Source: Achromobacter marplatensis
Lineage (GTDB): Bacteria > Pseudomonadota > Gammaproteobacteria > Burkholderiales > Burkholderiaceae_B
NCBI RefSeq assembly: GCF_002209535.1
Contig: NZ_NJIG01000020.1
Location: forward strand, 1-64,000
Reading direction: 5' to 3'
Length of the DNA: 64,000 bases
The notes under the pieces were generated by a model, which was not told the DNA's origin, ran no database searches, and saw only the letters and a list, made by a program, of their open reading frames with translations. This document shows positions 42,826 through 54,080 of the stretch, in pieces (the stretch's first letter is position 1; every line of letters starts with the position of its first letter). The position numbers and the translations under genes are program-made.

Positions 42826-43574
42826 CCCACGACATCCTGACCCTGACTGACGTGCGCAAGTCCTTTGGCGAAGCGCAGATCATCCGCGGCGTGAACCTGG
42901 CGATCGAAGCCGGGGAACGGCACGCGGTCATCGGCCCCAACGGCGCCGGCAAGTCCACCTTGTTCCACCTGATGTCGGGCTCGTTCGCGCCGACCTCGGG
43001 CGACATCAGCCTGCGTTCGCGTTCCATTGGCGGCCTGGCGCCTGAAGCTATCAACCGGCTGGGGCTGGCGCGCTCGTTCCAGATCACGAACGTATTCCCA
43101 CGCCTGTCGGTTCGCGAAAACCTGCGCCTGGCCGTGCTGCGTATGCACGGGCTGGTCTACAACTTCTGGCGCCCCATCGCGCGCAACCGCGCCGTCAATG
43201 AAGACGTGGACCGCCTGCTGGAGAAAGTGCGCCTGACCGCCAAGCAGGACACGGGCGCGGGCGATTTGAACTACTCCGAGCAGCGCTCGCTGGAAATCGG
43301 CATGACGCTTGCCTCGCGCCCCAAGGTCATCCTGCTGGACGAGCCGATGGCCGGCATGTCGCAGCACGAAGTCGACTACACGGTCGAACTCATCAAGGAA
43401 GTAACGCGCGATTGCACCCTGCTGATCGTCGAACACGACATGCAGGTGGTGTTCTCGCTGGCCGACCGCATCAGCGTGCTGGTGTACGGCGAAATCCTGG
43501 CCACGGGCACGCCCGCGGACATCCGCGGCGATGCCCGCGTGCGCGAAGCCTACCTGGGAGAGGAAACGGTATGA
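42822..43574 (+). CDS. livG: branched-chain-type ABC ATPase LivG
   Basis: This 250-residue ATPase has an intact Walker A GPNGAGKST, Q-loop SFQITNVFP, signature-like LNYSEQRSLEIGMTLA, Walker B VILLDEPMAGMS and switch His in VEHDMQVV. The signature reads YSEQ rather than LSGGQ, which is common in LivG-type subunits. Overlapping starts with livM and livF show tight coupling. It should pair with LivF as the ATPase dimer. Confidence 0.93.
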   Translation: MTHDILTLTDVRKSFGEAQIIRGVNLAIEAGERHAVIGPNGAGKSTLFHLMSGSFAPTSGDISLRSRSIGGLAPEAINRLGLARSFQITNVFPRLSVRENLRLAVLRMHGLVYNFWRPIARNRAVNEDVDRLLEKVRLTAKQDTGAGDLNYSEQRSLEIGMTLASRPKVILLDEPMAGMSQHEVDYTVELIKEVTRDCTLLIVEHDMQVVFSLADRISVLVYGEILATGTPADIRGDARVREAYLGEETV

Positions 43575-44302
43575 ACATGGCATCAAACCCGCAATCCCCC
43601 TTGCTCAGCCTGCAAGGCGTGCACGCGCACTACGGCAAGAGCCACATCCTGCACGGCATCGACCTGTCCATCGGGCGCGGCGAAGTCGTGAGCCTCTTGG
43701 GCCGCAACGGCGCAGGCCGCTCCACCACCATGAAAAGCATCATGGGCCTGGTGGACGTGACCGGCGGGCGCATCGCCATCGAAGGGCGCGACATCACCAA
43801 CAAGCGCCCCTTCGAGATCGCGCGCGCCGGCCTGGGCTTCGTGCCCGAAGAACGCGAGGTCTTCGCCAACCTGACCGTGGACGAGAACCTGCGCATGGGC
43901 GAACAGCCCAAGCGCGACGACGCGCCCTACTGGACGGTCGCGCAGATGTTCGACTATTTCCCGCGCTTGAAGGAGCGCATCAACACCCGCGCTGGCAACT
44001 TGTCCGGCGGCGAACAGCAGATGCTGACCATGTGCCGATCGCTGTTGGGCAACCCCAAGGTCATGCTGATCGACGAGCCCACCGAGGGTTTGGCCCCGAA
44101 GATCGTGGAAGTGATTGCGGACGTGATCCGCGACATCCATAAACGCGGCGTCTCGGTGGTGCTGGTGGAACAGAAGCTGACCATCGCACTGAAGGTGTCG
44201 ACCCGCGTCAGCGTCATGGGCCACGGCCGCATCGTATTCGAAGGACCGCCCGCGCAGCTGCATGAGCGCCAGGACGTTGTGCAGGAATGGCTGGCCGTCT
44301 GA
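43571..44302 (+). CDS. livF: branched-chain-type ABC ATPase LivF with Walker A Lys replaced by Arg
   Basis: This 243-residue LivF-type subunit has signature NLSGGEQQMLTMCRS, Walker B VMLIDEPTEGLAP and His in LVEQKLTIA region changed to Gln-Lys as in other LivF proteins. Walker A reads GRNGAGRST, with codon 50 CGC (43718-43720) giving Arg where Lys is nearly invariant. Loss of this Lys normally abolishes ATP hydrolysis. The partner LivG is intact, so the transporter could work with one active site, or this may be a strain-specific mutation or sequencing error. Confidence 0.9.
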   Translation: MNMASNPQSPLLSLQGVHAHYGKSHILHGIDLSIGRGEVVSLLGRNGAGRSTTMKSIMGLVDVTGGRIAIEGRDITNKRPFEIARAGLGFVPEEREVFANLTVDENLRMGEQPKRDDAPYWTVAQMFDYFPRLKERINTRAGNLSGGEQQMLTMCRSLLGNPKVMLIDEPTEGLAPKIVEVIADVIRDIHKRGVSVVLVEQKLTIALKVSTRVSVMGHGRIVFEGPPAQLHERQDVVQEWLAV

Positions 44303-44338
44303 CGCGCCGTCACGCAAACCCCTTTACAGGCAAATACC

Positions 44339-45127
44339 TTGGACAACCCTACTGAAGTCATCCATAGCGACCTGCGCGGCCAGACCGTCGTGATCACCGG
44401 CGGCGCCAAAGGCATCGGCTTTTCCACGGCGCGGGCTTTCGTGCGCCAAGGCGCGCGCGTCGCGCTGCTGGACATGGACGCCGCCGCCCTGGACGCCGCC
44501 GTGGCCGAGCTGACATCCGACGGCGGCGAAGCCATCGCGGTGCAGGCTTCCGTCACCGACGCCGACGCCGTCGAACGCGCCTTCGCCCGGGTGGAACAGG
44601 CGTGGGGCCGCATCGACGTGCTGGTCAACAACGCCGGCATCTCGGCCAACAAGCCCACGCTGGAAGTGACCGTGGACGAATGGCGCCGCGCGGTCGACAT
44701 CAACCTGACCGGCGTCTTCCTGTGCGCGCAGGCCGCCGGCCGCCGCATGGTGCCGGCAGGCTCGGGCAGCATCATCAACCTGGCCTCGATGTATGGCGTG
44801 GTGGCCGCGCCCGACCGCGCCGCCTACTGCGCGACCAAAGGCGCCGTGGTGCTGCTGACCGAAACGCTGGCGGTGGAATGGGGCCCGATGGGCGTGCGCG
44901 TCAATGCGCTGGCGCCCGGCTATGTCGAGACCGACCTGGTGCGAGACCTGGCTGCGCGCGGCCGACTGGACCCCGAGCGCCTGAAACAGCGCACCCCGCT
45001 GCGCCGCATGGCGCAGCCGGCCGAAATGGCCGACCTGGCGGTCTTCCTGGCGTCGCGCCAGGCCGCCTACATCACCGGACACACCCTGGTGGCCGACGGC
45101 GGCTGGAGCCGCTACAGCTACCTCTAA
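44339..45127 (+). CDS. SDR-family oxidoreductase (FabG-like), TTG start
   Basis: This 262-residue classical SDR has VITGGAKGIGFSTAR, Asp in ALLDMDAAAL, NNAGISAN, catalytic Ser in NLASMYGV, YCATK and the C-terminal TLVADGGWSRYSYL. The first possible start that keeps the cofactor motif at the right distance is TTG 44339; no ATG or GTG occurs before the VVITGG strand. The upstream sequence offers only a weak ACAGGC ribosome-binding site. It lies between livF and the E1 gene, so it is probably a second dehydrogenase step of the pathway. Confidence 0.85.
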   Translation: MDNPTEVIHSDLRGQTVVITGGAKGIGFSTARAFVRQGARVALLDMDAAALDAAVAELTSDGGEAIAVQASVTDADAVERAFARVEQAWGRIDVLVNNAGISANKPTLEVTVDEWRRAVDINLTGVFLCAQAAGRRMVPAGSGSIINLASMYGVVAAPDRAAYCATKGAVVLLTETLAVEWGPMGVRVNALAPGYVETDLVRDLAARGRLDPERLKQRTPLRRMAQPAEMADLAVFLASRQAAYITGHTLVADGGWSRYSYL

Positions 45128-45164
45128 CCGCACCGACGCTTAAAAACATTCTGGAGATTCACTC

Positions 45165-47348
45165 ATGGCCACCTACCAACCGCTTGAGCCCCAAGCGCCC
45201 TGGCGGCAACTGACGGTCGAGGCAAAGGATTGGCAGCAGGCGGACCCCGCCCTGCTGGGCACCATGCTCACCCAGTTGCACTGGATTCGCGCCTTTGAAG
45301 AGGCCGTGCTGGACCTGGCCGCCGAAGGCCTGGTGCACGGCCCCGCGCATTCGTCCGTGGGCCAGGAAGGCGGCGCCGTCGGTTCGGTGCTGGCCTTGGG
45401 CGCCGGCGACCAGATCAACGGGTCGCACCGCGGCCACCACCAGTTCCTGGCCAAGGCGCTGCAGCACGTCGCCCCGCTGGGCCTGGACCCGCGCAACCCG
45501 CTCACCCCCGCCATCGACGAAGTCCTGCAAAAGACGCTGGCCGAGATCATGGGCCTGGCCCAGGGCTATTGCCGCGGCCGTGGGGGCAGCATGCACTTGC
45601 GCTGGCTGGAAGCGGGCGCGCTCGGCACCAATGCCATCGTGGGCGGCGGCGTGCCGCTGGCCGCCGGCGCCGGGTGGGCGCACAAGCACGCCGGCACCGA
45701 CCGCGTGGCGGTGACCTACTTCGGCGACGGCGCGGTGAACATTGGGTCCGTGCTGGAAACGATGAACCTGACCGCCGCGTGGAAGACGCCGCTGTGCTTC
45801 TTCATCGAGAACAACCGCTACGCCGTGTCGACCACGGTGGAAGAGTCCACCGCCGAACCGCGCCTGTCGGCCCGCGGCCTGGCGTTCAACATCCCCTCGT
45901 GGAAGGTGGACGGCATGGACCCGCTGGCCGTGCACCTGGCCATGTCGGAAGCGGTGGCGCACATGCGCGCCGGCAACGGCCCGACCATCGTGGAAGTGGA
46001 CGTGTACCGCTTCTTCCACCAGAACGGCCCCTTCCCCGGCAGCGCCTTCGGCTACCGCACGAAGGACGAAGAGGCGCAATGGCGCCGCCGCGATCCGCTA
46101 GACAAGATCGCTTCCGAGATGATCGGACGCGCGCTGATCACGCAAGCGGAAGTGGACGCGCTGCGCCAGCGCTGCAAGGACGTCATGAAAGACGTCTGCG
46201 GCCGCCTGACCGAAGCCGCCGAAGGCGGCAAGCGCCGCGTGCGCGCCGACCTGTGGCCCAGCCCCGACTTCCGCGACGTGGGCCTGCGCAGCGATGGCGC
46301 CGAATTGGCACGCCTGCGCTACGAGGACGTGGCTGATTACACCGGCGACAAGGTCGAACGCAAGTTCGTCGATGCCGTCGCCGACGTGCTGGATCGCCGC
46401 ATGGAAACCGATGGCGGCGTGGTCGTGCTGGGCGAAGACGTGCACCGCCTGAAGGGCGGCACCAACGGTGCGACTCGCGGCCTGAAGGACAAGTACCCCG
46501 ACCGCGTGCTCGGCACCCCGATTTCCGAGAATGCCTTCGCCGGCCTGGGCGGCGGTTTGGCAATGGACGGCCGCTACAAGCCCGTCGTCGAATTCATGTA
46601 CCCCGATTTCATGTGGGTCGCGGCCGACCAGATCTTCAACCAGATCGGCAAGGCCCGCCACATGTTCGGCGGCGACATCGACGTGCCCTTCGTGCTGCGC
46701 ACCAAGGTCGCGATGGGCACGGGCTACGGCTCGCAGCACTCGATGGACCCGGCCGGCATCTTCGCCACCGCGCCCGGTTGGCGCATCGTGGCCCCGTCCA
46801 CGCCCTTCGAGTACGTGGGCTTGATGAACACCGCGCTGGCCTCCAAGGACCCCGTGCTGGTCATCGAACACGTGGACCTGTATGCCTCGTCGGGCGAAGT
46901 GCCCGCCGGCGACCTGGACTACGCCATCCCGTTTGGCAAAGCCCGCGTTCGCCGTGCCGGCAGCAAGGTCACCATCCTGACCTACCTGTCGATGGTCAGC
47001 CGCGCGCTCAAGGCCGCTGAAGAAGCCGGCGTGGACGCCGAAGTGATCGACTTGCGCACGCTGGACCGCGCCAGCCTGGACTGGGACACCATCGGCGCCA
47101 GCATTCAGAAGACCAACAACGTGCTGATCGTGGAGCAAGGCGCGCGTGGCACGTCCTACGGCGCCATGCTGTCTGATGAGATCCAGCGCCGTTACTTCGA
47201 TTGGCTGGACCAGCCGATCAAGCGCGTGACCGGCGGCGAAGCCTCGCCCAGCATCTCGAAGGTGCTGGAACGCGCGGCGTTCGCCGACACCGAGGAAGTG
47301 CTGACCGGCCTGGCCGACGTGCTGGCCGACCTGGGAGAACAGGCATGA
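45165..47348 (+). CDS. fused alpha-beta E1 component of a 2-oxo-acid/acetoin-type dehydrogenase
   Basis: This 727-residue thiamine-diphosphate enzyme has both E1 halves in one chain. The alpha-like half (about 30-350) carries SSVGQEGGAVG, RGRGGSMHL and the ThDP motif GDGAVN...ENNRYAVST. The beta-like half (about 395-727) carries VLGEDVHRLKGGTNGATRGL, PISENAFAGLGGG and MYPDFMWVAADQIFNQIGKARHMFGG in order. The E1 decarboxylates a 2-oxo acid or cleaves an acetoin-like ketol and passes the acyl unit to E2 lipoate. Such fusions are seen in some acetoin and branched-chain complexes. E2 and E3 follow two genes on. The substrate is not deducible. Confidence 0.88.
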   Translation: MATYQPLEPQAPWRQLTVEAKDWQQADPALLGTMLTQLHWIRAFEEAVLDLAAEGLVHGPAHSSVGQEGGAVGSVLALGAGDQINGSHRGHHQFLAKALQHVAPLGLDPRNPLTPAIDEVLQKTLAEIMGLAQGYCRGRGGSMHLRWLEAGALGTNAIVGGGVPLAAGAGWAHKHAGTDRVAVTYFGDGAVNIGSVLETMNLTAAWKTPLCFFIENNRYAVSTTVEESTAEPRLSARGLAFNIPSWKVDGMDPLAVHLAMSEAVAHMRAGNGPTIVEVDVYRFFHQNGPFPGSAFGYRTKDEEAQWRRRDPLDKIASEMIGRALITQAEVDALRQRCKDVMKDVCGRLTEAAEGGKRRVRADLWPSPDFRDVGLRSDGAELARLRYEDVADYTGDKVERKFVDAVADVLDRRMETDGGVVVLGEDVHRLKGGTNGATRGLKDKYPDRVLGTPISENAFAGLGGGLAMDGRYKPVVEFMYPDFMWVAADQIFNQIGKARHMFGGDIDVPFVLRTKVAMGTGYGSQHSMDPAGIFATAPGWRIVAPSTPFEYVGLMNTALASKDPVLVIEHVDLYASSGEVPAGDLDYAIPFGKARVRRAGSKVTILTYLSMVSRALKAAEEAGVDAEVIDLRTLDRASLDWDTIGASIQKTNNVLIVEQGARGTSYGAMLSDEIQRRYFDWLDQPIKRVTGGEASPSISKVLERAAFADTEEVLTGLADVLADLGEQA

Positions 47349-47833
47349 GCGCCCTGCAAATGACCGTGCCGATGGAAGTCGGCATCTGCTGCAAGGACCT
47401 GGACGCGCTGCTGGCGTTCTACACGGACGTGGTCGGCCTGACGCTCGTCAACCGCGTGAGCGTGCCCGCCGACAAGGCGCGCGCCACGGGATTGACGGTG
47501 CACGGCTACGACGTGGCACGCCTGCAGACGTCCTACGGCGAACGCATCAAGCTGCTGCAGCCCAGCGTGGCGCCGGAATCCGCCGTGCGCGGCGCGGCGA
47601 TCCTGGACCGCCAGGGCGCCACCTACCTGACCTTCATCGTGCGCGATCTGGCGGGCGTGGTGCGCAACCTGGAATCCAAGGGCGTCGTGTTCGACAGCGC
47701 GCCCGCGCCCATGGAAGTGCGCCCCGGCACCTGGCTGGCGTTCTTCCGCGACCCGGAAGGCAATGTGCTGGAACTGGTCGAATACGACGACCCCGCCGCC
47801 TACCGGCCCGATCTGGCCGCCGCCGCAAACTAG
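47345..47833 (+). CDS. VOC-superfamily (glyoxalase-like) protein within the E1-E2-E3 operon
   Basis: This 162-residue single-domain VOC protein begins VGICCKDLDALLAFYTDVVGL and ends WLAFFRDPEGNVLELVEYDD, with Glu in the usual metal-ligand place (LELVEY). It overlaps the E1 stop by 4 bp and lies 10 bp before E2, so it is made with the complex. Family roles are lyase, isomerase (glyoxalase, methylmalonyl-CoA epimerase) or dioxygenase. An epimerase or dioxygenase acting on the pathway substrate is a guess. Confidence 0.83.
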   Translation: MSALQMTVPMEVGICCKDLDALLAFYTDVVGLTLVNRVSVPADKARATGLTVHGYDVARLQTSYGERIKLLQPSVAPESAVRGAAILDRQGATYLTFIVRDLAGVVRNLESKGVVFDSAPAPMEVRPGTWLAFFRDPEGNVLELVEYDDPAAYRPDLAAAAN

Positions 47834-47843
47834 GACGAACATC

Positions 47844-49111
47844 GTGGCACACCTTATCAAGCTCCCCTCCGTTGCCGCCGACACGTCGGGCGGCAACCTG
47901 CACCAGTGGTTAAAGAAAGAAGGCGACAAGGTCGCCGTCGGCGATGCACTGGCGGAAATCGAAACCGAAAAGGCCATCGTCGAAATCAACGCCGAACATG
48001 CCGGCGTGCTGGGCCGCATCGTGGTCCAGGCCGGCGCCGCGTCGGTGCCCATCAACACCGTGATCGGCGTGCTGCTGGCCGACGGCGATGACGCCTCCGC
48101 AATCGACCGCGCGCTGGCGGAACATGGCGGGGCGGCTACGGCAGCGACCGCTTCGAAGGTTGCCGCTACACCGCCTGCTGCAGCGCCGGCTGCCGCAGGA
48201 ACGCCTGCCGCAGCATCGGCTGCCGCAGGATCGCCTGCCGCATCCTCTTCCGCCGCCGTGCCGGGCGGGCGGCTGTTCGCCAGTCCGCTGGCGCGCCGTC
48301 TGGCCGCGCAATGGCATGTGGACCTGCTGGGCGTGACGGGCACCGGCCCGCACGGCCGCATCGTGCGCCGCGACGTCGAAGCCGCGCGCGACCGCGCGCC
48401 GGTTGCTGCCGCCCCATCGGCTGCCGGCCGCCCCGCTGCCCGCCGCGTGCCGCACACCGGCATGCGCCGCGCCATCGCCCGCCGCCTGACCGAAAGCAAG
48501 CAGAACGTGCCGCACTTCTACCTGTCGGTGGATTGCCGCATGGACGCGCTGCTGGCCCTGCGTGCGCAAGCTAACCACGGCGGCGCGGTGAAGCTGTCGG
48601 TAAACGACTTCATCGTGCGCGCCGCCGCACTGGCGCTGCGCGAAGTGCCGGAAGTGAACGTCAGCTGGCACGAAGACGCCATCGAATACCATGCAGGCGC
48701 CGACATCTCGGTAGCGGTCGCCACCGATGGCGGGCTGGTCACGCCCATCGTGCGCGACGCGGACGTAAAGTCCCTGTCCGCCATCGCGGGCGAAATCGTC
48801 GAACTGGCCGGACGCGCCAAGATCAACCGCTTGAAGCCCGAAGAATTCACCGGCGGATCGCTAACGGTCAGCAACCTGGGCATGTACGGCATCAGCCAAT
48901 TCGCCGCCATCATCAATCCGCCCCAGGCCGCCATCCTGGCCGTCGGCGCGGCCGAGCGCCGCCCAGTCGTGAATGAGGCCGGCGAACTCGTCGCCGCCAC
49001 CGTCATGACCGTGACGCTGTCGGCCGACCACCGCGCGGTGGATGGCGCCGTCGGCGCGCGCTGGTTGGCTGCGTTGCGCACGCTGATCGAAAACCCCGTG
49101 CGCATCCTGCT

Positions 49112-49115
<4 letters not shown>
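47844..49115 (+). CDS. dihydrolipoyl acyltransferase (E2) of the 2-oxo-acid/acetoin-type complex
   Basis: This 423-residue E2 has one N-terminal lipoyl domain (1-80; lipoyl Lys43 in EIETEKAIVEINA), an Ala/Pro-rich linker (about 100-145) made of short near-repeats of GCCGCAGGA..CCTGCC, a peripheral-subunit-binding domain (about 148-185; ASPLARRLAAQWHVDL), and a catalytic core ending in the active-site SADHRAVDGAVGA (His and Asp). GTG 47844 is the only start that keeps the AHLIKLPSV lipoyl strand. It overlaps E3 by 4 bp. Confidence 0.9.
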
Positions 49116-50521
<1,406 letters not shown>

Positions 50522-50529
50522 CGCGGCAT

Positions 50530-50554
50530 GATGGGTTGCGCGCCGCAACCCATC
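50530..50554. terminator. shared hairpin between convergent lpdA and lysR
   Basis: GATGGGTTGCG-CGC-CGCAACCCATC is a perfect 11-bp stem with a 3-base loop in the 37-bp gap between two convergent genes. The arm matches the GATGGGTTGCG end of the dispersed palindromic repeat, so it may be a relic of that repeat serving as bidirectional terminator. No T-run flanks it. Confidence 0.6.
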
Positions 50555-50558
50555 CCTT

Positions 50559-51440
50559 CTACACCCGTCCGGCGAAGAAATCCAAGAAGCACGCAATGCG
50601 CCGCGACAGCTGCGTATTGCGGTGGTACACCGCGTGCATGGGTTGCAGGTAGTCGCTGTACACGCCCTCCATCACCTTGACGAGCCGCCCGGCCGCGATG
50701 TCTTCGCGCACGACGAAATCCGACAGGCACGCGATCCCCACGCCGCGCAGCGCCAGCTGCCGCTGCGTTTCCCCACTGGATGTGGCCAGCGTCGGTGTCG
50801 CCAGATAACTGGATCCGCCGGCATGCTTGAGCGGCCACACGTTCAGGCTTTCGGGGTGCGTGAAGCCCAACACCTCGTGCTCTGCCAGATCCTCCACCGT
50901 CTCCGGCGCCCCACGCCGCGCGATGTACTCAGGGCTGGCCATCATCCACCGCGGCGCCGGCCGCAAGGGCCGGGCATGCAAGGTCGAATCCGTCAATGGC
51001 CCCATGCGGATCGCGATATCGGTGCGATGCTCCATCAAGTCCACGATGCGGTCGTTGCTGGTCAGCTCCAACGTGATCTCGGGATATTCGCGCCGGAACT
51101 CACCCACGTGCGGCACCACGCAATGCAGCATCACCGGCACCGACGCATCCACCCGCAACCGCCCCGCCGGCCGCTGATGCACCATCCGCATGCATTCCTC
51201 GGCCTCTTCCAACGCCGCCACGATCTGCCGAGCCTTGGGAAGAAAGTGAGCGCCTTCTTCGGTCAATTCCATCCGCCGGGTTGTCCGGTTCAAGAGAATG
51301 ACGCCTAACTCGTCCTCAAGCCGCGACAGGCCCCGGCTGACGCCTGATGCGGTCTGCCCGAGCATTTCTGCCGCCGCGCTCATGGAGCCGGCATCGACGA
51401 CGCCGAGGAACAGGCGCAACGCTTCTGAATTCAGGGACAT
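50559..51440 (-). CDS. LysR-family regulator
   Basis: This 293-residue LysR protein has helix-turn-helix GSMSAAAEMLGQTASGVSRG and effector domain from about residue 90 with the CrgA-like RPAGRLRVDASVPVMLHCVVP stretch. It converges on lpdA, so it does not share a promoter with that operon; its target may lie elsewhere. The ATG at 51440 follows CCCTC on the minus strand with a moderate GGAGCCC ribosome-binding site. The repeat pair E/F lies upstream. Confidence 0.87.
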   Translation of the reverse strand: MSLNSEALRLFLGVVDAGSMSAAAEMLGQTASGVSRGLSRLEDELGVILLNRTTRRMELTEEGAHFLPKARQIVAALEEAEECMRMVHQRPAGRLRVDASVPVMLHCVVPHVGEFRREYPEITLELTSNDRIVDLMEHRTDIAIRMGPLTDSTLHARPLRPAPRWMMASPEYIARRGAPETVEDLAEHEVLGFTHPESLNVWPLKHAGGSSYLATPTLATSSGETQRQLALRGVGIACLSDFVVREDIAAGRLVKVMEGVYSDYLQPMHAVYHRNTQLSRRIACFLDFFAGRV

Positions 51441-51518
51441 GAGGGCTCCAGGCGGGGTCTAGGAATTTTATCGGGGTTTCCTGGTGATGGGCGGTGTGAG
51501 GGTTCTTGAGACGCACGA

Positions 51519-51670
51519 CGCGGTGAGGCCCTGGGGAGCGCGGGTCAACGATTGCGGTCCGGAGCCTTCGCTCCGGACTTCCCCTTCGTCATCTTCGTCA
51601 CGGCCTTCGGCCGTTCCTTCAGATTCCCTCGGGCTTATCGACTCCCCGCGCACCCCAGGGCCTCACCGCG
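51519..51670 (-). repeat. structured repeat, copy E (inverted)
   Basis: Read on the minus strand it has the same order as the others. The arms 51647-51670 and 51519-51542 pair at 23 of 24 positions, with an arm sequence unique to this copy. It has a hairpin with an ACGGCC stem (51600-51614), and the constant hairpin at 51557-51578. The trailer CTCAAGAACCC follows on the minus strand. Confidence 0.78.
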
Positions 51671-51923
51671 CCATGCTCCAACGTGTGCAATCTGGCGTCA
51701 CCGGAGACGGTCTGTGTTCTTAGGGTTCTAGCCCCGTGTCGGGGGTAATGGAAGATCTTGCGGGGCTTGCCCCCGGCCGGCCGCGCGCAAGCGACCACCG
51801 CCACGACGCCCCACCGACGCGTATGCCGAATGCGGCCGCCCGCGCGGCCGCGTGAGGCGGGCCACGCAAATCTCGTCAGTAAACAGCGATCCAGCAGCGC
51901 ATCGAGCCAAGAAGGCGCCAGCA

Positions 51924-52077
51924 CGTCGGCGGGGTCGGGCGGATGGCGCGCAACCTTGATGCGCCCGAGGGAATCCGAAGGGAGCCGCAGGCGGACGAGG
52001 ATGACAACGGGGAAGTCCGGAGCGAAGGCTCCGGACCGCAATCGTGGGCGCGCGCCATCCGCCCGACCCCGCCGACG
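51924..52077 (+). repeat. structured repeat, copy F
   Basis: The arms 51924-51951 and 52050-52077 pair perfectly over 28 bp and match copy A, with one base different in the 5' arm. The constant hairpin is at 52015-52036. Flanking sequence from about 51790 to 52090 also matches 440-745. Confidence 0.8.
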
Positions 52078-52211
52078 GGCGACCTACGAAGCGCCCAACC
52101 GCCTCTACAAAGCAAACCCGAGCGACGAAACCGCCAACCGCCCGCCCGGGCAACACAAAAAAAAGCGACGCAAAAAGCGCCGCCTTTTTCACACCCCACG
52201 CAATCAGGCAA

Positions 52212-54080
52212 TCACCGCTTGCCCTTCTGCTTCAGCTGCGACAAATCCCGCACCGCACCGCGATCCGCCGACGTCGCCAACGCGGCATAAGCCTGCAACG
52301 CCTGCGACACGACGCGCTCGCGCCCCACGGGCTCCCAGCCATCCGCACGCGCATCCATCGCTGCACGACGACGCGCCAGTTCTTCGTCGGACACCGCCAG
52401 ATGCATCTTCCGGTTCGGGATATCGATCTCGATCACATCGCCTTCTTCCACCAGGCCGATCGTGCCGCCTTCCGCCGCTTCCGGCGACGCATGTCCGATC
52501 ACCAGACCCGACGAGCCGCCCGAAAAACGACCGTCCGTGAACAGCGCGCACGTCTTACCCAAGCCCTTGGACTTCAGGTACGACGTCGGATACAGCATCT
52601 CTTGCATGCCCGGACCGCCCTTCGGGCCTTCGTAGCGGATCACCACCACGTCGCCCGCCACGATCTTGTCGCCCAGGATGCCTTCCACCGCATCGTCCTG
52701 GCTTTCGAACACGCGCGCACGGCCCGTGAAGACCCATTGCGACTCGTCCACGCCGGCCGTCTTCACAATGCAGCCCTTCTCGGCCAGATTGCCGTACAGC
52801 ACGGCCAGGCCGCCGTCCTTCGAGTAGGCGTTTTCCTTGCTGCGGATGCAGCCCGTCTTGCGGTCCGTGTCCAGCGTCAGGAACGTTGCGTCCTGGCTGA
52901 ACGCCACCGTCGTCGGGATGCCGCCAGGCGCCGCGCGGTAGAACTTCTGCGCTTCTTCGCCGGCCTCGCCCGCCACGTCCCACGCTTGGATCGCGTTGCC
53001 CAGCGTACCGCTGTGCACGTTGCCGCAAGACAGGTCCAGCAGGTCGGCGCGCGCCAGCTCACCCAGGATGCCCAGGATGCCGCCTGCGCGGTGCACGTCT
53101 TCGATGTGGTACTTGTCGGTGGCGGGCGCCGCCTTGCACAGGCAGGGCACCTTGCGCGAAATGCGGTCGATGTCGGCCATCGTGAAATCCACGCCCGCTT
53201 CCTGCGCCGCGGCCAGCAAATGCAGCACGGTGTTGGTCGAACCGCCCATCGCCACGTCCAGCGCCATCGCGTTCTGGAAAGCGCTCTTCGTCGCGATGCT
53301 GCGCGGCAGGACCGATTCGTCTTCTTCCACGTAGTAGCGGCGGCACAGGTCCACGACCAGGCGGCCGGCTTGCTCGAACAGGCCCTTGCGCCACGCGTGC
53401 GTGGCCACGATGGTGCCGTTGCCCGGCAGCGCCAGGCCGATGGCTTCGGTCAGACAGTTCATCGAGTTGGCGGTGAACATGCCGGAACAGGAGCCGCACG
53501 TCGGGCATGCGCTGCGTTCCACTTCAGCCACTTCGGCGTCCGACACCTTCGGGTCGGCCGCCTTGATCATGGCGTCGATCAGGTCGATCTTGGCAATCAC
53601 CTTGCCGTCGGTCGGCGACTTGACCTTGCCCGCTTCCATCGGGCCGCCGGACACGAACACGACCGGGATGTTCAGGCGCATCGCGGCCATCAGCATCCCC
53701 GGGGTGATCTTGTCGCAGTTCGAAATGCAGACCATGGCGTCGGCGCAGTGCGCGTTCACCATGTATTCGACCGAGTCGGCGATCAGTTCGCGCGACGGCA
53801 GCGAATACAGCATGCCGCCGTGGCCCATGGCGATGCCGTCATCGACGGCGATCGTGTTGAATTCCTTGGCGACGCCGCCCGCGGCTTCGATCTCTTTGGC
53901 GACCAGTGCGCCCAGGTCGCGCAGGTGCACGTGGCCCGGCACGAACTGCGTGAACGAGTTCACTACCGCGATGATCGGCTTGCCGAAATCGCCGTCCTTC
54001 ATGCCGGTGGCGCGCCACAGGGCGCGGGCGCCGGCCATGTTGCGGCCGTGGGTCGATGTGCGGGAACGGTAGTGCGGCAT
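52212..54080 (-). CDS. ilvD: dihydroxy-acid dehydratase
   Basis: This 622-residue Fe-S dehydratase makes 2-oxoisovalerate and 2-oxo-3-methylvalerate in branched-chain amino-acid synthesis. Cluster-binding cysteines are visible in [13 protein letters not shown] and [19 protein letters not shown]. Length is that of the IlvD1 type. It stands alone on the minus strand; the truncated leuA nearby is a possible pathway relative. The ATG at 54080 begins [19 protein letters not shown], standard for the family. Confidence 0.96.
   Translation of the reverse strand: MPHYRSRTSTHGRNMAGARALWRATGMKDGDFGKPIIAVVNSFTQFVPGHVHLRDLGALVAKEIEAAGGVAKEFNTIAVDDGIAMGHGGMLYSLPSRELIADSVEYMVNAHCADAMVCISNCDKITPGMLMAAMRLNIPVVFVSGGPMEAGKVKSPTDGKVIAKIDLIDAMIKAADPKVSDAEVAEVERSACPTCGSCSGMFTANSMNCLTEAIGLALPGNGTIVATHAWRKGLFEQAGRLVVDLCRRYYVEEDESVLPRSIATKSAFQNAMALDVAMGGSTNTVLHLLAAAQEAGVDFTMADIDRISRKVPCLCKAAPATDKYHIEDVHRAGGILGILGELARADLLDLSCGNVHSGTLGNAIQAWDVAGEAGEEAQKFYRAAPGGIPTTVAFSQDATFLTLDTDRKTGCIRSKENAYSKDGGLAVLYGNLAEKGCIVKTAGVDESQWVFTGRARVFESQDDAVEGILGDKIVAGDVVVIRYEGPKGGPGMQEMLYPTSYLKSKGLGKTCALFTDGRFSGGSSGLVIGHASPEAAEGGTIGLVEEGDVIEIDIPNRKMHLAVSDEELARRRAAMDARADGWEPVGRERVVSQALQAYAALATSADRGAVRDLSQLKQKGKR

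Larger units (their letters stand above)
51441..52211. other. gene-free region holding inverted structured repeats E and F
   Basis: No gene is seen. It holds copy E (minus) and copy F (plus) in a tail-to-tail arrangement, with the GCGCAAGCGACCACCGCCACGACG and GCGGCCGCCCGCGCGGCC blocks (about 51780-51900) between them that also occur at about 440-520. A lysine-codon-like A-rich stretch, AAAAAAAAGCGACGC near 52148-52170, ends in GCGCCGCCTTTTT and could serve as an ilvD terminator on the minus strand. Confidence 0.65.
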
